DNA of 21,457 bases, taken from positions 43,156 to 64,612 of the forward strand of contig UZAN01039823.1 in the NCBI GenBank assembly GCA_900618425.1, written 5' to 3'. The translations under genes and the position numbers were made by a program. A model generated the notes under the pieces. The model did no database searches and was not told where the DNA came from. It saw nothing but the letters and a program-made list of their open reading frames with translations. Positions 10,427 to 17,600 of this stretch are shown here, piece by piece. Numbering within the stretch: the stretch's first letter is position 1; each line of letters opens with the position of its first letter. This DNA is from Echinostoma caproni. Taxonomy: Eukaryota > Platyhelminthes > Trematoda > Plagiorchiida > Echinostomatidae.

Positions 10427-10780
10427 CCGTTGTACAATCACGTGAAGGAGCCCACAAAGTTTGGCAACCTGGAGACATCGTCGATGCTGGATCTGGTAAT
10501 AACCAACGAAGAGCTTATGGTCCAATCCATCAATGTATCGCCCCCCCCCCCCTTAGGACGCAGTGACCATGCAGTATTGTTGTTCAAATATGTCTGCTAT
10601 GCTTCGATAGAAAGAAGTACGCAAAACAATACACGTCTCGCCACGGACTATACTAGATTGCAAAATTTGGCTCAATGCACTCAGTGGAACTCTCCTGGGG
10701 ACGTAGGTGACCCAGTGATCACCTGGCATGCATTTACACACAGACTTACAAACCCGATCGCCTCAGTTGGTTGTTAGAAA
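10427..10780 (+). pseudogene. CR1-like endonuclease, C-terminal fragment
   Basis: This frame carries YNHVKEPTKFG, SMLDLVITNEELMVQSI and PPPPLGRSDHAVLLFKYVC. These match the end of the endonuclease/exonuclease/phosphatase-type nicking domain of CR1 and Jockey elements, in which the final SDH supplies catalytic residues (here Asp at 10565-10567 and the adjacent His). The earlier catalytic parts of the domain are absent, so it cannot cut DNA. A run of twelve C (10541-10552) codes for the proline stretch and is a likely place for length error or sequencing slippage. The frame closes shortly after 10770. Confidence 0.72.
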
Positions 10781-10920
10781 ATCAGGGGTCCAAAACTCGC
10801 CGATTCGTAGCCGCACTAATAAATGGATGTCTCTGTGCAATCGATTTTGGCGAGAATACAATCGATTTCCAACTGACATCACCTGGAATAAATATCGAAA
10901 CTGCGAAACCATTGTACCCA
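10781..10920 (+). pseudogene. CR1-like linker between endonuclease and RT
   Basis: In a frame shifted from both neighbours the translation reads SRTNKWMSLCNRFWREYNRF and then WNKYRNCETIV. In CR1-like proteins this position holds a basic, Trp-containing spacer (the KPWM..L....R....W..Y pattern) that joins the endonuclease to RT. It continues across a frameshift near 10920 into RDDNLRYQEVLSRKF. No catalytic role is known for it. It is separated here because it shows exactly where the two frameshifts lie. Confidence 0.6.
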
Positions 10921-10921
10921 G

Positions 10922-12698
10922 TTGGTGCGCGACGATAACCTGAGGTACCAAGAAGTGCTCTCACGGAAGTTCATCTCCAACCCATCACTACCATACAAAC
11001 ATATCAATATGTCGAGGAAAGTAAAGTATGGGATACCCGCACTCAGCTATCTTGGGAAGGTCGCCAGCAACATTCAGGAAGCAGCTGAGATGCTGAAAAA
11101 CCAATATGCCCAAGTCTTTGACACACCTAATAACGCGAGACTGCGGCTGCCTCGTCGGATACTCTTTCTTCCAAATCCACCACTGACTACCTTCACGTTT
11201 GATGCCGACAGAGTGAAATCAAAGCTTCTGAGTCTACGTAAGTATTCGGCTCCAGGTGCAGACAACCTACATCCCCAATCGCTTATTGCATTAGCGGATC
11301 ACATATCTGACCGGCTAGCTTTTCTGTTCCAAAGGATGTTGGACGCAACCGTGCTGCCCCAGTCGTGGAAACAAAGCATAATTTTTCCAATTTACAAAGG
11401 CGGCCGTCGTAGTGATCCTGCCAACTACCGCCCGGTGACACTCCTGCCCGTTCTATCCAAAGTTATGGAATCCATCGTGGCGGATTTCTTGATGAAACAC
11501 TTAGAGAAATACGACCTACTTTCCTCAGCACAGCATGGATTCCGTCAAAAGAGATCATGTAATACCAATCTACTCTTGGCCCGCGATGAATGGACAAAGG
11601 CAGTAGACAATGGCGATCCAGTTGATGTGGTTTACCTGGACTTCTCCAAAGCGTTCAATCGGGTGAACCATCAAATACTGCTCCGTAAGCTGTACAATTT
11701 TGGTATCAGAGACCTTGCGTTTGATTAGATTGCTGCGTTTCTCCAACAACGGACCATGTCGGTTGAAGTCTCTAATTTACTGTGCGCCCCTATCGCCGTT
11801 TCTCGCGGAGTCCCCCAGGGTTCTGTGTTTCGTCCGCGACTTTTTCTCTTGTTCATGAACGACCTATCGAATGCCTTAGGATTAAAAACATTGTTTGCAG
11901 ACGACGTCAAAATCTGGAAGACAGTGACAGAAACGGGGGGTTCGCTGGAACTCCAAGAAACACTGAATGCAGCTCACAAATGGTCTATTGAGAACGACAT
12001 CCAATTTAACGTCTCCAAATGCAAGGTGATTTCGCCACGCCACTATGGGCGGTTTCCTTATTCCCTCGGAAACGAACTACTACTTCATGCATCAACAGAG
12101 AAGGACTTGGGTGTTATAGTCCATGAAGACCTGAGCTGTTCTGGTAACTGCGCCAGGGCGTCATCAATCGCACTCAAACAAGTTGGTCTATTTAAGCGTG
12201 TTTTCGGTCGTTTTGAACCATCGTTATTCTCACGTCTATTGTCAGCATACATTCGGCCGCATACTGAGTATGCCATCCAAACTTGGAACCCATGGTTAAA
12301 ACGTGATCATAAGATTTTGAAACGTCCACAAAGACTCGCCACGAAGATGGTCAAAGGACTCTATCATGATTCATACATTGGGAGAATGCAGTCGCTGGGT
12401 CTATACTCTGCTCAGTCTCGACGGATTCGAGGAGACTTGATTTTAGTGTACCAAATATTACACAACTCCAACCACTCTTATCGCCGACTTCTGACGTCGT
12501 CAAACGTTCGTCTACGGGGACATCCATTCAAGTTGGTACTCCAAAAATCTTGACTGGACAGATGACGTTATTCCTTTGCCGTCAGTGTGCACTGCCTGGA
12601 ATTCTCTACCATCTCATGTTGTATGTGCCGAGACGATCGATTCTTTCGAGGTAAAACTTGACGAATCGTTAACAAATATTGCATTCCAACATAAATGA
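10922..12698 (+). pseudogene. CR1-like reverse transcriptase, one nonsense codon
   Basis: From about 10922 to 12553 a single frame, interrupted only by TAG at 11726-11728, encodes the RT. Motifs in order are SAPGADNLHPQSL (fingers), FPIYKGGRRSDPANYRPVTL, QHGFRQKRSCNTNLL, YLDFSKAFNRVNH (first catalytic Asp at 11639-11641), SRGVPQGSVF, LFADDVKIW (paired catalytic Asp codons at 11900-11905), STEKDLGVIV and the YIRPHTEYAIQTWNPW segment. The tail continues, after a frame change near 12555, as AWNSLPSHVV, ETIDSFEVKLDESL and a TGA at 12696. The TAG falls where a tryptophan is common in the family (after LAFD, before IAAFL), so one base change from TGG would explain it. RPRLF replaces the usual GPLLF-like motif after PQGSV. 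All three catalytic aspartates are present, but the protein is not continuous. Confidence 0.85.
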
Positions 12699-13059
12699 GA
12701 ACACCAAACACAACCAAATGCAGCATATGGAATTTTGTTCATCACTGTTACAGTTCAATTCGTTTATACACCCTATGGGACAAGAAAAGCATCTGCTTGT
12801 AAGTAATACCCATTAAACTTCGACTTTGGTTCGTTCATTTGTATAAATATTTAATCGGTAATTCGGTCCATTATTCCCATTGTTCCTATCTCAGTTGACC
12901 CAGGAAGAAGGGGTGATTTTTAACCTAACATCTACAAAAGCAAAATGAGCTGCTTACTCTGTCGTCTTGAATAAGATGAAGCTACAAAGAAAAAAGTACC
13001 GAGAGCAAAACTTCTAAAGACATCACGCTCGATATGCATAGGGCGGAAAACAACAAACT
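12699..13059 (+). other. CR1 3' UTR and unassigned flank
   Basis: Sequence after the CR1-like stop codon is AT-rich and holds no frame of note. Part of it must be the element's 3' UTR, but the boundary cannot be set without other copies. It runs into the composite repeat at 13060. Confidence 0.4.
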
Positions 13060-13380
13060 AGCATCCGATGAATTCGACCTGTGAATGTGGCAAGAACTGC
13101 AAAGCTGTTTCGACCTGGTTGGGTCTAATCAGCAGTGCGAGTCCATCGATCCAATTGGGGATCGAACCCGGGACCTTACAGGTAGAACTCAAGCATACTA
13201 CCCACTCGACCTCTTGGGCTTCTGGGGTTATGCCACGCTTGTAAACTTTCACAACCTGACTGCTGATGAGACCCAATCAGGTCGAAACAGATGTAAAATG
13301 CTTCCCAGCGTTTCAGATCACACCTCATTTACCCGACGAATGCATCATATAAACAAATCAAATCCTCCATTGCTCTCCCA
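13060..13380 (-). repeat. Composite inverted-arm repeat with tRNA-like core, copy 1
   Basis: Two oppositely oriented SINE-like units meet head to head. The left unit, read on the minus strand, runs from a tRNA-like head (13157-13212) into a body. Its core at 13104-13135 pairs with 13256-13290 in the right unit (GCTGTTTCGACCTGGTTGGG against CCCAATCAGGTCGAAACAG, with few mismatches). The right unit has a different head (GGTTATGCCACGCTTGTAAA) and ends in AAACAAATCAAATCCTCCAT. The same two-armed arrangement, reverse-complemented, occurs at 14952-15390, so it is one composite unit rather than a chance pair of insertions. The strand is set by the tRNA-like head. A transcript could fold into a long hairpin. 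Family name unknown to me. Confidence 0.7.
13157..13212 (-). promoter_or_regulatory. tRNA-like internal Pol III promoter (A and B boxes)
   Basis: On the minus strand an A-box-like AGGTCGAGTGGG (13201-13212) is followed about 40 bases later by GGGTTCGATCCCC (13157-13169), an excellent B box. The spacing is normal for a tRNA-derived promoter. No complete cloverleaf is formed, so it is a SINE-type head rather than a tRNA gene. Confidence 0.65.
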
Positions 13381-14077
13381 AAACTAGCATAAGTGGACAT
13401 CTTCATCGCCAGAAAGGCACCGGGGATGCTACAGTCAACGGTTGGCCTTTAAGCGACACATCCGTTTCAAAAGCAACCATTTGAATTATCACAAAAGGTG
13501 TTGTGAGTAGATATAATGAGAGGAAACATTTCCACAGTCCTTTTTGAGTACGCCCATAGCAACAGGTTCACGGTGAGCAATTTTCAGAACATTTTCATAA
13601 TTGAGCTCAGATTTAAGGTCGAACGATTCTTTCGACTAGAATGTGAATTAGTTTTCCCTGCTTATATGATCGAATGCATCACGATACTATACAATACAAG
13701 CATTGGACAGCTGACCTGTGCCGCGGTATGGGAGAACAAATTGGCTTCAACATCAGATTTGCTGCGTGCTGATGATGTAGAAAACAGGAGATCACGAACG
13801 GTTAGTGTACTTTACATGTGCCTCTGTCCACGGATTGATATTGATAAAGCTTCATCAGTCATATTTAAAACACGAGTGGCGGAAGGCATTCCGAGCAATT
13901 TAGTAGGATGACTTTCGGAGAACTGACAGAACGATTTATTTTTGTGTTGTGATCTGACCTTCGCCAGAAGACAACAGAGTCTGGTGTTTGCCAAATAACA
14001 AATAAAAGATAATAAAGCCGAAGCTGCAGTAGGAGGTTCAATGTGATTTTCTTTCAACCGCAATACCTTCTCAACCG
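13381..14077 (+). other. Unrecognised stretch with a 131-codon frame
   Basis: A plus-strand frame from ATG 13516 to 13911 (131 codons) is longer than most chance frames nearby. It contains hydrophobic and charged stretches, such as IIELRFKVERFFRLECELVF and KASSVIFKTRVAEGIPSNL. No domain is recognised, a 112-codon frame overlaps its end on the other strand, and no clear splice signals or regulatory sites were found. Both coding and chance origin remain possible, with chance more likely. Confidence 0.2.
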
Positions 14078-14545
14078 TCGGAGGTGAGTGTCTAGAGTTG
14101 CGGCTGAACGCCCTTTCTTTGCACCTCGCGAAATGCTTCCATATGTCCAAGCGTCTCTAATAGTCTTTGATGAGGAAGCCTTACTCACTACTTTCTCATG
14201 GCGGTGTTTTCACACCAAAGTGAGAGGACGAATAGCCGACGTCCGGAGCTATAACCGGGTTGTTGGACCTCTAATGGTTCCTGTAGGGGAGCTGGCTAAA
14301 ATCCCTGATTCCAAACCAATCAAGAAGAGACGTACAACCCACAGACACACCTTCCTGGTTTGTGGCAGTAGTCACCGGCTCGATCGAGCATCATGGTGTA
14401 TTGGGTACTTCCGACGTCTGACCACGTCCAAAGGGCATATGACGCGATCAACCGGACACCGGCCTCTAATGGATTGCGGTTTTCACACAGCGCCCCGCTG
14501 CCTTGCGAGTCAGGCTTTGGCTGGCCGAAGGCTCCGGTTATGGAT
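14078..14545 (+). repeat. Dispersed repeat R1, copy B
   Basis: This copy aligns with copy A from GAGGTGAGTGTCTAG through CACCTCGCGAAATG, GAGGAAGCCTTACT, AAAGTGAGAGG, GGGGAGCTGGCTAAAA and CCACAGACACACCTTCCT. It continues through CACCGGCTCGATCG and CTGCCTTGCGAGTC to GCCGAAGGCTCCGGTTAT. It lacks the distal AT-rich part seen in A and C; DNA rich in pyrimidines and then a CA microsatellite follow instead. One frame (from 14088) is open through the whole copy and into the microsatellite, but copies A and C are interrupted in that frame, so I do not call a gene. Confidence 0.75.
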
Positions 14546-14618
14546 ATGGAATATTATTATTTGCACTTTTCTTTCTCTTGCAAATATTCGGATACGGCGA
14601 GGTAGATCGGTCGGTCAN

Positions 14619-14671
<53 letters not shown>

Positions 14672-14951
14672 TCCGCTCTTGCTCTTATATTCAATAAAGA
14701 TCAATTCCGTTTAACACATTCATCGAATCGAATTTATCATGAGTTCGACCGGTAATCCATGAAGGAGTACTAGGTTTGGTATGAACCTTCATTTCTGGAC
14801 ATGATCCAATGTACCCAGTTCGATATTCACGCATATACGTCGACAGTCGAAGTCCCAGTGCTTAGACTACTGGTTCCTAAACTGAATCTCCATGGGCATC
14901 GGATTCATTAGTCCTATAGTATAAAACACAATGATGTGTCACCGAAATAAA
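14546..14951. other. Flank of R1 copy B, microsatellite and unassigned DNA
   Basis: Apart from the (CA)n tract listed separately, this stretch shows no frame or repeat that I can place. An ambiguous base is present at 14618, just before the microsatellite, which suggests an assembly or base-calling problem there. Confidence 0.5.
14621..14667 (+). repeat. (AC)n microsatellite
   Basis: A perfect run of about 23 AC units starts three bases after an N at 14618. The true length is uncertain because of the adjacent ambiguous base. It lies 75 bases downstream of R1 copy B. Confidence 0.95.
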
Positions 14952-15390
14952 ATTCATATGATGAATTCTTCCTGTAAATGAGGTGTCAGCTGAAAAGCTG
15001 GGAAGCACTAGACAGCTGATTCGATCTGGTTGCGTCTCATCAGTAGTCAGATTATGAAAGTTTCCAAGCGCGTCATAACCTCACAGGATAGTTCTGAGAT
15101 GAGCTAGGATCGATACTCGCAACGAGCTCACAAGATAGGTTGTGCTATATCGTGTATTTTCAAAATGAGGAACAGTCTGGTCAGCTGTCCGGTGGCCAAG
15201 TGGGCAGTATGCTTGTGTTCTCCTTTGCGAAATCCCGGGTTCGATCTCCAGTTGGGTCAATGTATTCGCATTGCTGATGAGACCCAACCAGGTTGAAACA
15301 GCTGCCCAGTGCCTCCGAGCTATTCAGCTCGCGCTGCATTTGCACGAAGAGTTCATCGTATAAACAAATCAAATCCTCCATTACTCTCCT
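14952..15390 (+). repeat. Composite inverted-arm repeat with tRNA-like core, copy 2
   Basis: This is the reverse complement, in layout, of the unit at 13060-13380. The left arm (14952-15056) read on the minus strand (CTACTGATGAGACGCAACCA, then CTAGTGCTTCCCAGC and GAAGAATTCATCATAT) aligns over about 90 bases with the right arm (15271-15362: CTGATGAGACCCAACCAGG, CAGTGCCTCCGAGC, GAAGAGTTCATCGTAT). Next to the left arm is the second head type (AAAGTTTCCAAGCGCGTCAT), as in copy 1. The tRNA-like head lies at about 15190-15250, reading into the right arm, which ends AAACAAATCAAATCCTCCAT. Between the two heads copy 2 has about 100 bases that copy 1 lacks. Part of this (15124-15155) resembles 17641-17675. 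Confidence 0.7.
15193..15249 (+). promoter_or_regulatory. tRNA-like internal Pol III promoter (A and B boxes)
   Basis: The A box TGGCCAAGTGGG lies at 15193-15204 and the B box GGGTTCGATCTCC at 15237-15249, with about 45 bases between their starts. Both match the Pol III consensus well and agree with the head of copy 1 over most of their length (GTGGGTAGTATGCTTG against GTGGGCAGTATGCTTG). The following CCAGTTGGG region replaces the 3' side of a tRNA, so it is a tRNA-derived head, not a gene. Confidence 0.68.
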
Positions 15391-15783
15391 GACACGAAAT
15401 AAAACTAATAATCACCTGAGGCAGAAATAAAAGTCAAAGATAACAAGAATAAAAACGCATATTATCATATTACCATTTAACGCACATCAAGGAAACGTCC
15501 TGGAGAAACTGCAGGGCTAATTCATCAGGCACGCAGAAAACACCAGTAATGAATACCCATCAGAACAGTTACGGTTCAAAACCAGACGCAGTGTTGTGAC
15601 TCGGATATGCAAAGAACAGGCTACACAAATTGCATTGGATTTGAGTGAACGCAAATTCAATGGATGCACAATGCCGATAATTTGTAACAGTGAAAAACCG
15701 CTTTCCAACGGGGTTTCATGTTTTGACACATTGAATCATTTTTGATATTTCAATATCTTGCGATTTAATTGAGTGAACTAATA
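15391..15783. other. Unrecognised DNA
   Basis: The stretch has no frame of note apart from a 70-codon minus-strand frame (15517-15729) without recognisable features, and no match to the repeats in this window. Confidence 0.45.
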
Positions 15784-15935
15784 AGGTGGTCTCCACAAGC
15801 CTAAGTATGGCTGAGTGTCTTGGATCGTAATTGTTGTCGTGAAACTCAAATAGCCTGTGCTAGGGAAGCGGTACTCACGTCCTTCCCGTGAGGTGCATTC
15901 CCACTAAAGTGGGAAGATGAAGTCGACATTCTTTC

Positions 15936-16124
15936 TATTTTCTTTTTCATTTTACTTCCTTTTATTGAATATACAAAGATACAATTTTCAGGAAGGGGGA
16001 AGCGGCCAATCAGAGGGCTGCCATACAACACACAAATGGGGAAAGTCAGGCGGTGGTGGTGGGATTCGAACACTCGTCCTCCGGGGTGATAATTGGTGAC
16101 GTTACCACCGGGCCACCACCGCCT
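15936..16124 (-). mobile_element. tRNA-derived SINE nested in R1 copy E
   Basis: On the minus strand the element begins with a 75-base tRNA-like head (16049-16123), then a body of about 70 bases (GACTTTCCCCATTTGTGTG, GATTGGCCGC). It ends in an A-rich tail containing CAATAAAAGGAAGTAAAATG at about 15940-15960. The tail style is shared with the SINE at 6470-6640. The head has an intact A box and B box, and the element would be transcribed by RNA polymerase III. No clean target-site duplication was seen by eye. A partner LINE sharing the tail was not found in this window. Confidence 0.7.
16049..16123 (-). promoter_or_regulatory. tRNA-like head with near-intact acceptor stem
   Basis: Read on the minus strand, the first seven bases GGCGGTG pair perfectly with the last seven CACCGCC. 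The A box is TGGCCCGGTGGT (16104-16115) and the B box GTGTTCGAATCCC (16061-16073), about 43 bases apart, and the T loop is canonical TTCGAAT. The 3' side has CACCACCACC, one CAC/ACC unit more than a regular acceptor spacing would allow, which points to triplet slippage. The T stem has two mismatches and the anticodon stem cannot be drawn convincingly. It is a tRNA-derived promoter, not a working tRNA gene. Confidence 0.68.
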
Positions 16125-16339
16125 GGTTATAACCGAGTGAGTGAACCACTGGCAGTTTGCCTAAAACAGGTAATTGGAAGTTCTGACTCCAAACCATCCA
16201 AGATGGTGCGTTAGAGCCACAAACACAAAGGACTAGCTCGGCAATCATCTGTGCCTCGATCCGGCATTGTATTGTATAAGGCAACTCATCAAAGATGTGA
16301 TGGAGTGAACTGGAAACTGATCCTAAATGAATGGCGGGA

Positions 16340-17600
16340 ATGGAGCACAGATCAGCTATTTTGAAAGTGTGGCTTTCGGTTGATGAAGTTCGTCGCGTAC
16401 AGAGTTAACGATTCCATAACTGAAAGGAAGTACGATGCCTGAAAAGTTTATTTCAATGTTGCGATCCCTTTATACTATTAACCGAAGCTGAGTCCGAGCG
16501 TACGGCACTTTTTCACCGCAGTTCGCCACAAAAAGTGGCGTTCGTCAGGGTTGACCTCTCCATAATCTTCCATTGATTCGATTATGGGAACTGCCTTATC
16601 CTCGTGCGAGGATAATGGCATCGATTTCCTTCCAAGTGGTAGACTACCTGATCTGAAGTATGCAGACAACATCGTGTTGCTAAATGAAGAAACAGGTAAG
16701 CTACAAGCTTTTCTGCATAGCTTGAGTGGGAGCGTAGCCATGTTTGGTATGCATTTTGAACCTTTGAAGTGCAAAATATTGCTACAAGAATGGGTTAGTC
16801 CAGCCACAACCTCAGTCTAACTGGGGAAGTAACAGAGCAAGTGAACAAGTTTTGTTATTTGGGAAGCTACATCTCACCCGTTGGACGCATCACGGATGAA
16901 GTGTCAGCTCGCATACAGAAGGCTCGGTTGGCATTTGCCAACTTGAGACATTTCTGGCTCCGTCGAGACATCACGTTGTCTGTGAAAGGTCGAGTGTATG
17001 CTGCATCAGTTTCGCCAGTTCTGCTATACGGAGCAGAAACGTGGCCATTGAGAAAACAGGATAAAGATAGATTGGCAGTGTTTGAACATTGCTGTCTACG
17101 CAGAACCTCATGGATCTGGTGGGGCAACCGGACGAGTAATGCTGTGGTTAGGTCGCGCAAGTGGGCGACCTCCATAGATTACGATGGTTGGGACATGTGC
17201 TACGCATATCACCAAATAGGTTGCCACGGCGAACGATGTTCGCCGAGGCAGGCAGCGGTTGAAAAAGGATCAAACTAAGACCTGGTCAGAGGGTATGAAA
17301 CCCCTAACCAGAAGACTAGGTCACATAGGTACCGTTAGGCTCCCTGGTTAGGGACCTCGGGATGATCCTAACTGATGGTTGGAGACACCAAGTGCCAAAA
17401 ACAAAGGGTTTCGTGTATCTTCTAAATTTCTTTGCAACACTAGTCTACAGAAATTCTTCATTTTCCATCATACTCTACTTTCAACACTCCTGTGTTTCTC
17501 CAACTGTTCATCTAAATGGGCAGTCAAAAGACAGCCACCAAAACCGACGCACGAGAGTGCAAGGTTAATAGTTGTACCAACTGAAACTGTCATAACCTAG
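16340..17600 (+). mobile_element. RTE-clade non-LTR element, 5'-truncated, with 3' UTR
   Basis: The RT from the palm onward is present (about 16340-17390), followed by a 3' UTR to about 17600 that aligns with the 3' UTR of the copy at 8030-9190. The 5' part with endonuclease and fingers is missing. Because the two copies share the same end, the 3' terminus of the family lies close to the GTTGTACCAACTGAAAC sequence. The element lies immediately downstream of R1 copy E. It has stops and frameshifts and lacks one catalytic residue. Confidence 0.8.
16345..17390 (+). pseudogene. RTE reverse transcriptase, palm to C-terminus, YADN variant
   Basis: Weak palm similarity starts near 16355 (YFESVAF, reminiscent of the DFxxAFDS motif). 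It is followed by PEKFISMLRSLYT, VRAYGTFSPQFATKSGVRQG and a TGA (frame starting 16534), then a frameshift. The next frame (16584-16820) has LPDLKYADNIVLL, where the second catalytic Asp of YADD is Asn (16668-16670), and GKLQAFLHSLSGSVAMFGM. After another frame change near 16830 comes NKFCYLGSYISPVGRITDEV, RIQKARLAFANLRHFWLRRD, GRVYAASVSPVLLYGAETW and PLRKQDKDRLAVFEHCCLRR (to 17278). The end (GTVRLPG, GPRDD, WLETPS) is degraded. Stops, shifts and the YADN change make it inactive. Confidence 0.82.

Larger units (their letters stand above)
10385..12700 (+). mobile_element. CR1-clade non-LTR retrotransposon, 5'-truncated
   Basis: The order is the C-terminal end of an AP-like endonuclease, a linker, a nearly complete reverse transcriptase and a CR1-type C-terminal tail, all on the plus strand. 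The ORF1 and most of the endonuclease are missing. Reading frame changes occur near 10780, near 10920 and near 12555, and one in-frame TAG lies at 11726-11728. Compared with the other retroelements of the window this RT is the best preserved. The 3' UTR begins after the TGA at 12696-12698; its end cannot be placed because no microsatellite tail or poly(A) is obvious. Confidence 0.85.
15784..16290 (+). repeat. Dispersed repeat R1, copy E, split by a SINE
   Basis: The left part (15784-15935) starts with CTCCACAAGCCTAAGTAT, which matches the extreme end of copy C. It continues through GAGTGTCTTGG, AATAGCCTGTG, GGAAGCGGTACTCAC and AAAGTGGGAAGATGAA. The right part resumes at about 16125 with TTATAACCGAGTGAGTGAAC, then ACTCCAAACCATCCAAG and CCACAAACACAAAGG, as in copies B and C. 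The joining of the two parts at the GTCGAC/TTATAACC position agrees with copy B, where ATAGCCGACG and CTATAACCGGG lie close together. The SINE in between therefore inserted after R1 copy E arose. Confidence 0.65.

Noticed and set aside
16049..16123. A functional tRNA gene on the minus strand
   Set aside because: The T stem has two mismatches, the anticodon arm does not fold, the acceptor side has a triplet insertion, and a SINE body and A-rich tail follow directly.
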